Of a stretch of DNA of 64,000 bases, positions 52,926-62,732 are shown in pieces. The first letter of the stretch is position 1; every line of letters begins with the position of its first letter. Location: positions 113,830 through 177,829 of the forward strand of contig JANQSS010000043.1 of NCBI GenBank assembly GCA_028279185.1, given 5' to 3'. A model generated the notes under the pieces. It did not search any database, was not told the origin of the DNA, and saw nothing but the letters and a program-made list of their open reading frames with translations. A program made the position numbers and the translations under genes. The stretch is from Saprospiraceae bacterium (GTDB taxonomy: Bacteria; Bacteroidota; Bacteroidia; Chitinophagales; Saprospiraceae).

Positions 52926-53504
52926 TTATAAAAGTTTATAGGGTTTATATTGATAATAACGGGGCTCTGTATCAAGTCTAACGTGTAAATAATATACGCC
53001 AAGACCAGAAGTGCTTAAATATGTCCTTTGTTTTCGTATCCATTTTTTGTACAGCTTACCTACTGCCGTCCATAAATTCTGTTTTTTAAATTCAGGTGCA
53101 TATCTCAAAAAGGATGCCAGGTGTGCATATTGTGCAACCCGTTCATCAGGGGTTGGCACAATAAGAGCACCATCGTTTCTCAAATTCATAAAATGTACGA
53201 TATCGCTACGAGAGTCAAAGTATTTCTGAAATACATATTCTTCTACACGGGCTTGCACAAGCTGTTTTGATCGGATTAATACAAATTCATATTCAATATT
53301 AATTTCACTATACAAAAGTGGAGGATGTTCATAAAAGAAAGCTTCAAAAGGACATGAAGAAATTACGCGAGAATAGAATGAATTAAATCCTCCATTAGAC
53401 TGCCAAGCCTCAATGACTTCGGCAAAAGACATAATTTCATTTTTTGCTAAAAGCTTGAATTGTATACAATCTTCATTAATCACTATCAGTTGCGTATCGA
53501 ACAT
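52926..53504 (-). CDS. DUF6940-like protein
   Basis: 192 residues. It matches a family I recall as DUF6940: an F-x-S-F-Y-S-R-V-I-x-x-x-P-F-E-A-F-F-Y-E-H-P-P segment, FEFVL-like strand, FMNLRNDGALIVPTP, AHLASFLRYAPEFK and STSGLGVYYLHVRLD at the end. No catalytic residues obvious. Cytoplasmic, function unknown. A TAnnTTTG element (TAGTTTTG, reverse of 53549-53556) lies about 45 bases upstream. Confidence 0.78.
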   Translation of the reverse strand: MFDTQLIVINEDCIQFKLLAKNEIMSFAEVIEAWQSNGGFNSFYSRVISSCPFEAFFYEHPPLLYSEINIEYEFVLIRSKQLVQARVEEYVFQKYFDSRSDIVHFMNLRNDGALIVPTPDERVAQYAHLASFLRYAPEFKKQNLWTAVGKLYKKWIRKQRTYLSTSGLGVYYLHVRLDTEPRYYQYKPYKLL

Positions 53505-53637
53505 CCCTTGTTTTTCTTGGTTGTAGCCTAAGATACCGCATCCTATTTCAAAACTAGTTGAAAAAAGAAAATTGTATTACCACTACCAGAGGTTACAGTT
53601 GGCAATGCCCACGATAAAATGACTTCTGATTATTCTT

Positions 53638-55290
53638 TTATCTGTTCCTTTTAATGGCTGCTAAAAACGTGCGTAATTCTGTGCGTACGCGGGGAAATAG
53701 TAAAAGAAGGCCGATCATATTAGGAAATACTAATGCCAGAATCATAGCATCGGAAAATTTAATCACCGCATCAAGTGTTACGGCAGCTCCCAATACAGTG
53801 AACAATAAGAATATTCCTTTAAACAATAATTCAACGCGCTTTCCACGGCCAAATAAAAATGTCCAAGACTGCAAGCCATAATAGGACCATGAAAGCATAG
53901 TTGAAAAGGCAAACAATACTACAGCAACTGCAAGTACGTATGAAAATCCCGGAATAGCAGAGTCAAAAGCCATTGAGGTTAAGTTAACACCACCAATTTG
54001 TTCTCCTGTCTCCACTATCGTGGCTAAACCATTGTTGACATTTCCATAAATAAAAGCACCGTCAACATTAAACATGACGATTACAATAGCCGTCATTGTG
54101 CAAATAACTACGGTGTCTATAAAAGGCTCTAACAAACCGACCAAGCCCTCAGAAGCGGCATATTTGGTGTTAACCGCAGAATGGGCTATAGCCGCTGACC
54201 CGGCACCAGCTTCATTCGAAAAAGCAGCCCGTCTAAATCCTTGAATCATTACGCCAATAAATCCTCCTGTAATCGTGGCTCTTGGCGTAAATGCCTCACT
54301 AATAATAAGTCCGATTGCGTTATCAACGTATTCTATGTTTGCCAGGATTATAAACAATGCTGCCGCCACGTAGAGCACTGCCATAATCGGAACAATTTTT
54401 TCTGTCACTCTAGCGATTCGTTTTATACCTCCTATGATGACGATACCTACTAAAATTGCAAAAGCTACGCCTAAAAGAGTGCCTGAAGCCGAATTTTCCA
54501 GACCAAAGCGTTGAATTATTTGGGCCGACGCCTGATTAGATTGAAAAGCATTCCCACCACCAAACGACGCGCCTACACATAAAATCGCGAAACATGTCGA
54601 CAATATTTGGCCAAGTTTTTGCATACCACGGTCACGCAAACCTTTCGATAAGTAATACATAGGACCACCATATACCCGTCCATTTTTATCAATTTCTCGA
54701 TATGCAACTCCGAGGGTACACTCGACAAACTTGGAAGACATACCCAATAAACCCGCCACAATCATCCAAAAGGTTGCTCCTGGGCCTCCAATCGAAATAG
54801 CCACAGCAACCATTGCTATATTACCAAGGCCTACTGTCCCCGAAACCGCTGTTGCCAATGCTTGAAAATGATTTACTTCTCCTTGATGTGATTCATCTTT
54901 AATCGTATCGATTATATCACCGTCAATGACATGTATGTTGTCTGGTTTATTTCGATCAGGGCTACTTTCCAAATCGTCAAACTTCCCTCTCACCACCTGA
55001 ATCGCGGTAGGAAATTTTCGAATATTAATAAAACCAAAATAACATGTAAAAAAAGTCGCTCCACCCAATAAAACAATTAAGACAATAGGAATTTGTAAAC
55101 CAAAAAGAGGAAGGGATGTAAAAACCAGGTTTTCCCATGCGACAGCAACTGGCATGAAAGCGTCATTAATTTTATCGTCCAACCCCTGTCCAAATCCAGC
55201 CATAGTCCATGTAATCAAAAAAGATATTAATACAATCCTTTTGTGCATACGTCTATGTCGTTTGGTATATATTACGTTGTTATTTCTCAT
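53638..55290 (-). CDS. Alanine/glycine:cation symporter (AGCS)
   Basis: 550 residues. Polytopic Na+-coupled amino-acid transporter: SGTVGLGNIAMVAVAISIGG, GMSSKFVECTLGVAYRE, GGPMYYLSKGL and GFRRAAFSNEAGAGSA are family hallmarks. The N-terminus is longer than usual and contains a hydrophobic segment ending MAGFGQ that could be an extra membrane helix. It begins 2 bases after the peptide transporter gene, so the pair forms an operon importing peptides and their amino acids. Confidence 0.93.
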   Translation of the reverse strand: MRNNNVIYTKRHRRMHKRIVLISFLITWTMAGFGQGLDDKINDAFMPVAVAWENLVFTSLPLFGLQIPIVLIVLLGGATFFTCYFGFINIRKFPTAIQVVRGKFDDLESSPDRNKPDNIHVIDGDIIDTIKDESHQGEVNHFQALATAVSGTVGLGNIAMVAVAISIGGPGATFWMIVAGLLGMSSKFVECTLGVAYREIDKNGRVYGGPMYYLSKGLRDRGMQKLGQILSTCFAILCVGASFGGGNAFQSNQASAQIIQRFGLENSASGTLLGVAFAILVGIVIIGGIKRIARVTEKIVPIMAVLYVAAALFIILANIEYVDNAIGLIISEAFTPRATITGGFIGVMIQGFRRAAFSNEAGAGSAAIAHSAVNTKYAASEGLVGLLEPFIDTVVICTMTAIVIVMFNVDGAFIYGNVNNGLATIVETGEQIGGVNLTSMAFDSAIPGFSYVLAVAVVLFAFSTMLSWSYYGLQSWTFLFGRGKRVELLFKGIFLLFTVLGAAVTLDAVIKFSDAMILALVFPNMIGLLLLFPRVRTELRTFLAAIKRNR

Positions 55291-55292
55291 GT

Positions 55293-56825
55293 TTACTTTA
55301 TTCCGTGCATCATCTTCCTAATAAAGGGGGCTAATAATATGGCTATAAGTCCAACCCATAGCGCCAGTGTTCCAAATACGGCATACACCGTAACGTACGC
55401 ATACAATTGTTGAAAAGCATCCGACATTGAAGACAGCCCATCCGATGAAAGACCTGTTATGGTCTCTGCCCAAGCGCCTATAAAACCAGAAGTCAAGGGG
55501 TTTTCTTCATCGTTTCCGACAGACGTAAATTTTGCAATTTTTCCGGCAAAAAAATGGCCATAAAAATTTGATAAAAACCATACACCCATAATAAACGCAA
55601 CAAATTTTTGAGGTGATAATTGCGTCATTTTTGCCAATCCAATGGGCGACAAAAACATCTCTCCGATGGTATAAATCAAATACCCGGCCACTAAATAGAG
55701 CATGGACGTCTGAGCCAGGTCGTCTGCTGATCTTGCCGACAAACCAAAAGTCAAAAAACCGAACCCTAACAGAATTAATCCGATTGCGAATTTCATCGGA
55801 CTACTTGGGTTGCGTTTAATTCGACTTAAGTACGTCCAAAGCCATGAAAATGGAATAGCTAATAAAATAATGAACCCTGAATTAAAACTATTAGTTTGCG
55901 CAGCAGTAAATCCTACTAAATCTACGTTGCGGTCTGCGAAAAGGGTTAATGATGATCCGGCTTGTTCAAATACGGCCCAAAACAACGTCGCCAATGCGGT
56001 AAAATAGACTACAACTATTAATCTGCTTTTCTCTTTTTTACTTACAGACTTGAATATATGTATGAGTATAGCTAAAACTCCAAGTGTAATTAGCCAGATT
56101 AAATAACTTTCATATTCATGGAATCGAACCAATAGGGCTATTAATGGAACAGCTAGAACGGATAATATCACGATCCACTTACCAATAGTAATACCGGCAA
56201 AACGTTCTTCGTTCAGTTCTTCGTTAGCGACCAGACCTTTATCCCCAAATACGTTTCCAGCTTGTCCTCTATAAAAGAAAAACAAACCTGTTAACATGCC
56301 TATTCCGGCCAGTCCGAACCCATAGTGCCACCCAAATTTTTCGGCAAGCAGGGCGCAAAGTAGCGGTGCTAGCCATCCACCAATGTTGATACCCATATAA
56401 AAAATCGTAAAACCCGAATCACGTTTGACATCGTTTTTTTCGTATAATGATCCGAGTAGTGAAGAGATATTGGGCTTGAAAAAACCATTCCCGACGATAA
56501 TAATCGCCAAAGCACCGTAAAAAAATATTGGGTGGTCGATCGCAAGTAAAAAGTGTCCCACGGCCATCAAAATACCGCCAAGAATAATTGCCCTTCGATA
56601 GCCTATAATTCGGTCAGCAAGCATACCTCCTATTAGCGGTGTCGCATAAACAAGCGAGCCATAAGTCGCATAAACACCAAAGGACATATCATCTGAATAC
56701 AGCAAGTGCTTTGTCATATAAAGTATAAGCAAAGCACGCATACCATAGAATGAAAAACGCTCCCACAATTCGGCAAAAAAGAGATAGAAAAGGCCTTTGG
56801 GATGGCCCCATTTTAATTGACTCAT
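55293..56825 (-). CDS. Peptide MFS transporter (POT/PTR2 family)
   Basis: 510 residues with about 14 hydrophobic segments. The E-x-x-E-R-F motif (AELWERFSFYGMRALLIL) marks the proton-coupled oligopeptide transporter family, supported by IVGNGFFKPNISSLLGSLYE and GEMFLSPIGLAKMTQLSP. Probably imports di- and tripeptides. First gene of an operon with the AGCS gene, 2 bases apart. Confidence 0.93.
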   Translation of the reverse strand: MSQLKWGHPKGLFYLFFAELWERFSFYGMRALLILYMTKHLLYSDDMSFGVYATYGSLVYATPLIGGMLADRIIGYRRAIILGGILMAVGHFLLAIDHPIFFYGALAIIIVGNGFFKPNISSLLGSLYEKNDVKRDSGFTIFYMGINIGGWLAPLLCALLAEKFGWHYGFGLAGIGMLTGLFFFYRGQAGNVFGDKGLVANEELNEERFAGITIGKWIVILSVLAVPLIALLVRFHEYESYLIWLITLGVLAILIHIFKSVSKKEKSRLIVVVYFTALATLFWAVFEQAGSSLTLFADRNVDLVGFTAAQTNSFNSGFIILLAIPFSWLWTYLSRIKRNPSSPMKFAIGLILLGFGFLTFGLSARSADDLAQTSMLYLVAGYLIYTIGEMFLSPIGLAKMTQLSPQKFVAFIMGVWFLSNFYGHFFAGKIAKFTSVGNDEENPLTSGFIGAWAETITGLSSDGLSSMSDAFQQLYAYVTVYAVFGTLALWVGLIAILLAPFIRKMMHGIK

Positions 56826-56976
56826 GGTTGTAGAATTTAATCTGGCTGCAACCTAGTTTAGAACTTCATCCCGCCGATTACTTGCATTAAAAAATAGCAA
56901 ATAGTACTCCGCTGTGATTAATTGTAACACCTAAGAATGCAGTAAGTCATCGCTAACTGGAGTTGGGAAAGGATCG

Positions 56977-58125
56977 TTATTTCTTCTGAGGATTTATAAC
57001 ATCTTGGTAGTTCGTGTGATCCTTGTCGGCCACAAACTCTTCTAAGAGTTGCTCGTCAATTTTAATTTTGTCTTGCAAAAACCGAAGCCGGTACTGACTT
57101 TGTCCGACAAAAGTAAATAAGTCCTTACGCTCAAGTTTTCGGTCTTCCTCAAGACCTATAATTTCATTCAGATTATCTACTATTCGCGTCAAATATGCTT
57201 GACTCTTTATTTCTCCTGAGGCATTTACAACTATACATTGATCGGAGCCCATCCCATGTTTTCGACGTAAAGCGAATTTCAACAAGTTTTTAAACTGTAT
57301 CAATTTTGAACCAAAATCTACGTGCTGGTTAATTATATTTTTTGACGGAATTGTTATTTTAAGTGAAGACCAGTCTGTAAAGTGAAGTGCCATCTCATCT
57401 TGAGCCGGCGTATTAGCCAATGCTATGACCCAAGTCGTTGCCAACACCAAAAACACAGCAATCAATGATGTCTTGGATATTATTTTGATCAAATTATCTG
57501 TAAAATCAAGGTCAAAGCCCACGAATACTTCCGACAATTGTGAAACAAACATCAAAATTATGGATATGACTGATGCTATAGCTACCACATTTAAGCCCCT
57601 GTGATGAAATGTTTTGTAGAGCGTTGTCAGAAGGAAAAAACTGAGTACACCGGATAAAACCAGGTCAGGCAGATTTCCCAGTTTCATCCCTAGTACCGGT
57701 TCGTTTTTATAGAATAAAGCCAGAGCCACCGAAACAATGCCGATTAGAACAATAGCAGGGATTATTTTACGTACATTTTTAATGTTGTGGTAAATAAAGC
57801 CAGGTGCTTCCACAAAATAAAACAGTGCCAGCAATAGGAAAAGATTATTAAGCGTAGACAATAGGTTGATTCCGATCTGATGTTCAATCCCACCATTAAT
57901 TCCCAATCGGGCTGCAACAAGTGTCCACAGTCCGGAAACAACCCAAACGAACAATGACAAACTGATGTAAACAAGTCCCTTGTCCAGCCTTCTCTGGCTG
58001 TCGTTTTCTAACAACAGACGCTTGAAGTTCTTATTAATATTGTACCACATAGCAAGTAGCAGTACTGCCCCGATGAAGGAAATTCCAATGTGAGCTAAAA
58101 TGTAGAATTGATTCAGTTCGGACAC
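56977..58125 (-). CDS. Membrane protein with seven-helix N-terminus and cytosolic C-terminal domain
   Basis: 382 residues. About seven hydrophobic segments occupy residues 1-235, then a soluble part of about 150 residues with FTDWSSLKITIPSKNIINQH, GSDQCIVVNASGEIK and a charged helical end. The arrangement is like sensor proteins with a 7TM-type N-terminus, but no kinase, GGDEF or DNA-binding motif is visible in the C-terminal part. Function unknown. Confidence 0.7.
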   Translation of the reverse strand: MSELNQFYILAHIGISFIGAVLLLAMWYNINKNFKRLLLENDSQRRLDKGLVYISLSLFVWVVSGLWTLVAARLGINGGIEHQIGINLLSTLNNLFLLLALFYFVEAPGFIYHNIKNVRKIIPAIVLIGIVSVALALFYKNEPVLGMKLGNLPDLVLSGVLSFFLLTTLYKTFHHRGLNVVAIASVISIILMFVSQLSEVFVGFDLDFTDNLIKIISKTSLIAVFLVLATTWVIALANTPAQDEMALHFTDWSSLKITIPSKNIINQHVDFGSKLIQFKNLLKFALRRKHGMGSDQCIVVNASGEIKSQAYLTRIVDNLNEIIGLEEDRKLERKDLFTFVGQSQYRLRFLQDKIKIDEQLLEEFVADKDHTNYQDVINPQKK

Positions 58126-58272
58126 CTATAAAAAACGTATTGTCATGGCAAAAAGGTAAGAAAAATGTCTGTTGAAGGCGTTATTTTGTAAGACATTTCA
58201 TTTTAATTAAGAAATACACGGGGCCGATGATTTAATTATTACTTGTACATTGGATGTAAAGATGATGAAGTG

Positions 58273-58770
58273 ATGACATACGATTCGATTGAAAATTTTA
58301 TCAAATACTACGGTAGTATTCGGAAGCGAACCAATCGCGTCATAGCTTGTATTCCGCATGATATGATTGAATGGCGACCGAGAGATGGAAGCTTTTCATT
58401 TGGTGATCAAATACGACACATAGCAGCTACAGAGCGTTATATGTTTATTGAGAACATCCATCTTCGTCCTTCGCGATATGCGGGGTGCAGTGACGATATC
58501 GTTGCCGGTTATGAAAATATTATTTCCTATTTCAATACACTTCATGACGAATCTTTAGAATTGTTACATCAACTGGAAAATAGAGACTTACATCGGTTGT
58601 GCACCACTCCGGGTGACACCCGACTCACTACTTGGAAATGGTTGCGGGCCATGGTTGAACATGAAATACATCATCGATCACAGCTCTATGTATATCTCGG
58701 ACTTCTCGATATCGACGTTCCACAATTATATGGTCTCTCTTCGGAACAAGTTATCGAACGTAGCATATGA
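58273..58770 (+). CDS. DinB-family protein
   Basis: 165 residues from ATG 58273 (MTYDSIENF). Four-helix DinB/YfiT pattern with three spaced histidines for a metal: FGDQIRHIAATERYMFIENI, and HEIHHRSQLYVYLGLL, plus PRDGSFSFGDQIRHI. A possible thiol-S-transferase-like enzyme of unknown substrate. An upstream ATG at 58243 is less likely because the family N-terminus aligns at 58273. A single gene, divergent from the membrane-protein gene. Confidence 0.9.
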   Translation: MTYDSIENFIKYYGSIRKRTNRVIACIPHDMIEWRPRDGSFSFGDQIRHIAATERYMFIENIHLRPSRYAGCSDDIVAGYENIISYFNTLHDESLELLHQLENRDLHRLCTTPGDTRLTTWKWLRAMVEHEIHHRSQLYVYLGLLDIDVPQLYGLSSEQVIERSI

Positions 58771-58999
58771 AATTAAGTGCACAACAAAGTCACTACATAC
58801 CTAAATGAAAAAAGATCACGAGGAAAAGTATGTCAACTCCTAACTACTCCTAAGCATCATAAATCAATTTGCTCCTTATTAATGGTAATACTACTTGACC
58901 TGGCATAAATCATCATGCCGGTTCGGGTTACGTTGTTTTATTCTGATGAGGCAGCTAAAAAAAGGACTCTATGTATCGGAGTAAGTAAATGCTACAAAT

Positions 59000-60829
59000 A
59001 TGAATTTACGAATCATACTTTTTACTAGTATAGGCGTAATTTTAGTTGGAGTTTCAAGCGCACAGATTCGTTCTCGCATGGATGTACTTGAAGACTATCA
59101 TGAAAATTTCGTGGGAACGCATCTGTACAATTCACAAATTGATTGGACTGGAAATACAACTGGCTGTGTACCCGGTACTGTTCAACCAGAAGTATTTGAA
59201 AATACACTAAAAAGAATTAATTTTTATCGAAGGTTAGTCAATATCGAAGATGATATTACTTGGAATAACACTAAAAATAGTAAGTGTCAGGATATGGCAC
59301 TGATGATTAAAATCAATGGACTCAGTCATGCCCCTCCTCCAACCTGGACTTGCTATACCACTGCTGGAGCTCAAGCAGCTGCTGCATCGAATCTTGCACG
59401 ACATAACGCGGTGATATCGATTGAGCGCTACATACAAGATAGTGGTACACCCGGGGTTGGGCATCGCCGCTGGTTACTTTATCCTTTTGCCACTGAAATG
59501 GGAATGGGTAGTACAAATAATTCATCGGCGATCTGGGTAGTTGGGGATTTCGACCCGCCAGCAGTAATTCCTGATTTTGTCGCATATCCAAGCCCAGGTT
59601 ACTTCCCTGAAGAATTAGAATATCCTTTTTGGTCGTTTTCTGTTACCAATGCTGATTTTACAAATACGAGTATTACACTAACCAATGAAAACAACGAAAC
59701 TATACCTACGACTATTTATCCTTTACAATCGGGCAGCGGAGACAACACAATTGTATTTAGTCCGACTATTGCTATTACGACCGACTATATTAATGGCCAT
59801 GATTCTTATTTTACAGTAACAATCACTGACGTTTTGCTGAATCAAGAATCAAAAGATTACTTTTACGAAGTATTAATTATCCCAGATACATTTCAGCAGG
59901 CACAGTTTTTTATCACAAATGAAAATTGTGGTTTACGCGATGGAAAGTGCCGTATCGCTTTTCCGCATGGATATAAAAATATTGCATGGAGTTCCGGTGA
60001 AACGGATACATCGAATGTTTCCGGATTGGTCGCTGGAGAGTACCAAGTCAGTGTTACTGATAAATTAGGCACAGAGTTGGTTTACTATTTTGAAATCGGA
60101 ATGGAAAACCCGGTAGAACAAGCTAGTATTACACCATTAGGCAGTACCACTTTTTGCTCAGGTGACTCTCTTACACTGGTGGCATCAACGGCATCGGAAT
60201 ATTCATGGTCAACCGGGGCCACTGAAAAAGAAATTGTTGTTTATAATATGGACACTATATCCCTGGTCGTGATGGATTCAGCTGGCTGTAGTGATACAGC
60301 ATTTATTATTATTGATGAAGCGCCTGTACCCGTTCCCATTCGCATTGACGGCAATACGCAGCCCTTACTCAATTCAGTCGAAGACTATCATGTCATTGGC
60401 CAATATGAATCATCGCAATTTAATTGGTCTGTCGACAATGGACAAATCTTAAATGGAAATGGTACGGACTTCGTTCAAGTACAGTGGCCTGGAAATTTTC
60501 AATCAGGAAATATTTGCGTTCAAGAGGTTGACACTTCTGGGTGTAGAAGCAGTTATTTATGTCTCGCCATTGAATATATATCAGCTACGAATGAAAACAA
60601 TAAACAAGATTTTATCTCCATTTTTCCAAACCCGGCTCAAGGCCAGTTGTTTGTCGATGCACCTATAACTCCGGCAGAAATTAATTTGTATAATATTGAT
60701 GGGCAACCGGTATTATCAATTATCGATAATCAATGGATCGATATAACGCATTTGCTTCCCGGAGTTTACTTCGTCAATATCAAATCAAATGGCATAGAGG
60801 TTCAACTTAAGCGTATTGTTGTATATTAA
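59000..60829 (+). CDS. CAP-domain secreted protein with type IX sorting domain
   Basis: 609 residues. A signal peptide (to about residue 22) precedes a CAP/SCP-like domain at about 60-190: LKRINFYRRLVNIEDDITWN, an I-N-G-L-S-H-A segment and the GVGHRRWLLYP motif. Beta-rich segments follow, including a SprB-like repeat (IAWSSGETDTSNVSGLVAGE) and an Ig-like module with F-C-S-G-D-S-L-T-L. A C-terminal sorting domain begins ISIFPNPAQGQLFVD and ends with an LPGVYFVNI strand. Probably a surface protein exported by the type IX system. Confidence 0.88.
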   Translation: MNLRIILFTSIGVILVGVSSAQIRSRMDVLEDYHENFVGTHLYNSQIDWTGNTTGCVPGTVQPEVFENTLKRINFYRRLVNIEDDITWNNTKNSKCQDMALMIKINGLSHAPPPTWTCYTTAGAQAAAASNLARHNAVISIERYIQDSGTPGVGHRRWLLYPFATEMGMGSTNNSSAIWVVGDFDPPAVIPDFVAYPSPGYFPEELEYPFWSFSVTNADFTNTSITLTNENNETIPTTIYPLQSGSGDNTIVFSPTIAITTDYINGHDSYFTVTITDVLLNQESKDYFYEVLIIPDTFQQAQFFITNENCGLRDGKCRIAFPHGYKNIAWSSGETDTSNVSGLVAGEYQVSVTDKLGTELVYYFEIGMENPVEQASITPLGSTTFCSGDSLTLVASTASEYSWSTGATEKEIVVYNMDTISLVVMDSAGCSDTAFIIIDEAPVPVPIRIDGNTQPLLNSVEDYHVIGQYESSQFNWSVDNGQILNGNGTDFVQVQWPGNFQSGNICVQEVDTSGCRSSYLCLAIEYISATNENNKQDFISIFPNPAQGQLFVDAPITPAEINLYNIDGQPVLSIIDNQWIDITHLLPGVYFVNIKSNGIEVQLKRIVVY

Positions 60830-61008
60830 ATGGGAGTACGTTCATTCACCTTTAGGATTCAACGATGTAAATTTCGGATCAGGTCATTTTAATTCTTTAT
60901 TGAAGTAGTTTGCCCAGGTGTTCGATAAGCTCGATTTACATATTGGACTTTATTATAGCGATGAATTGAAGTTATTGATGAATGAACTTTTTGGTCCCTT
61001 GGAAGAGA

Positions 61009-62730
61009 TTAAAATGCGTTCACGCGTCGGCCCATATTTACGCGAATACCGAATCCAGCATAAACGGTAGAGAGATCTCGTAGGTTATCATCTGAATCTT
61101 GCTTTCGATACGATGTTACAAAATCTACAAAACAGTTGTGTGCTATTTGATGGCTAATATCAAAATATGTCAATAAGGTTGTCGATTTAATTCCTTGTAA
61201 ATATTCATGCCCATAGTCAGACGAGCGATCATTTGTTGAAATTAAAATATTGTTGCCTAGGCTTACTCCGTCATTTCGATCCCCCGCATAATTCATAATA
61301 TACGTTCGAAGGGCAAATCGCCATTTGGGACTGGGCCTATATTTTAAATCGACTATTACTTCTGCAAAATTAGCACCTAGTGGGTGCGCCAAGGCTTGAT
61401 TTGCATGCGCGAAATTTGAAATGGTATCGCGATGCGCATATGTAAATGGACGAACAAAGTTTCCTTCCATAGTCAGGTCAGCATTGTCGATCCCCAAAAA
61501 GTCCGCGTACGTAAAGCCCATCTGTAAGCCAAACTTATTCGCCCACCATCCATCACCTGACAACTCATCGAGTTTCAATTCGTCGAGTACAAGCTGACCA
61601 TAGATTTGCAATCGTCTTGCTATGTTGATTTTTCCATTAATACCTAATAGTACATTATCTGGTGACCCCAATCCCTGTTCGACTGTGCGATAAAAAATCA
61701 CTGGATTCAAATATTGGAATTCAAATTGATTTGCGCGTGCGAAAGAAACAGACTCGAAAAAACCAAATGTCGCATTACGGCCCAAATTCAAACTTAAATA
61801 GTGCGCTACCAAGTATTTTTTAACCAACAGTTCATCGCCTCTTTGGTCTCGCGGTGTGTTGGGTGTCATTTCGGCAAATATGTTCTTGTACTGAAATTTC
61901 CAAATTTTTGTATTAAACGTTAAGTAGAAATAATCATTTGCAAAATCAGAAAGTAGTAGTGATCTGATTCCGTTTCCAATAAAATGGCGTCCATGACCAA
62001 GCTCTAAGCCGAAGTGTTTTGTAGCTTGAAAACCTAAATATCCTTGCGACAATAAATAGTCGTGTGCACCTGTTTCATTGAATATTTTACTCGTATGATT
62101 CTTAAAAAAACCCGCACCGGGTACAGCTTTTGTTTCATTGATTACGGAACGAACATAATTTGGAAACCGTGACTGTGACTCAATAATATTCGTGTAAAAA
62201 TATAAACGGTCATCAAGCCCCCCTCGAATTTCCACCCCCCGGCGGTTATTAAAATATGTACCATCTTTTTTCCAGGATGGAATTATGTCAAAATTTAAAA
62301 GTGGATTTAATCGCAAATAAAAGTCTTTCTCATTGACTTCGAAGAAATTTGCAGGTGTTCTATAAAAATGTTTTAAAAAAGGCCGTTTGCTTTTTTGAAT
62401 TCGTTCGGTATTTTGCGGCTCATTCAAAATGGCCTCAATTCTTGGTGGCGTAATACCCAAATGTTCGTTGTTGTCATTGAAAATATACGTCAAGCGCCCA
62501 TCTTTTCGACCGGACAGCGATTCGAAACTGTCAACGATTACCGCTCGTTGGGCCAGGTCAGCACGCGTCCAAGGACGAATATCCGTATGCCAATTGTCAC
62601 CAACCCGGTGCATTATATCCAATCGTTTTCCAATATCAGCTGATAACATGCCTGATGTGATACGATTGTGCTGGGTTAACGCCTGGCCACAAAACCAGCA
62701 TGAAAGAAAAATCACAAAACCAAGTCGCAT
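61009..62730 (-). CDS. Outer-membrane beta-barrel, capsule assembly Wzi-like
   Basis: 573 residues with a signal peptide ending GQALTQ. A beta-rich body with many alternating-hydrophobic strands and typical motifs for Wzi-like barrels: GAHDYLLSQGYLGFQATKHF, ELGHGRHFIGNGIRSLLLSDF and PVIFYRTVEQGLGSPDN. In Bacteroidota such proteins are linked to capsule attachment or gliding (RemB-type). It starts 2 bases after lpxK, so the two form an operon in outer-membrane biogenesis. Assignment to the family is by pattern. Confidence 0.78.
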   Translation of the reverse strand: MRLGFVIFLSCWFCGQALTQHNRITSGMLSADIGKRLDIMHRVGDNWHTDIRPWTRADLAQRAVIVDSFESLSGRKDGRLTYIFNDNNEHLGITPPRIEAILNEPQNTERIQKSKRPFLKHFYRTPANFFEVNEKDFYLRLNPLLNFDIIPSWKKDGTYFNNRRGVEIRGGLDDRLYFYTNIIESQSRFPNYVRSVINETKAVPGAGFFKNHTSKIFNETGAHDYLLSQGYLGFQATKHFGLELGHGRHFIGNGIRSLLLSDFANDYFYLTFNTKIWKFQYKNIFAEMTPNTPRDQRGDELLVKKYLVAHYLSLNLGRNATFGFFESVSFARANQFEFQYLNPVIFYRTVEQGLGSPDNVLLGINGKINIARRLQIYGQLVLDELKLDELSGDGWWANKFGLQMGFTYADFLGIDNADLTMEGNFVRPFTYAHRDTISNFAHANQALAHPLGANFAEVIVDLKYRPSPKWRFALRTYIMNYAGDRNDGVSLGNNILISTNDRSSDYGHEYLQGIKSTTLLTYFDISHQIAHNCFVDFVTSYRKQDSDDNLRDLSTVYAGFGIRVNMGRRVNAF

Positions 62731-62732
62731 AA

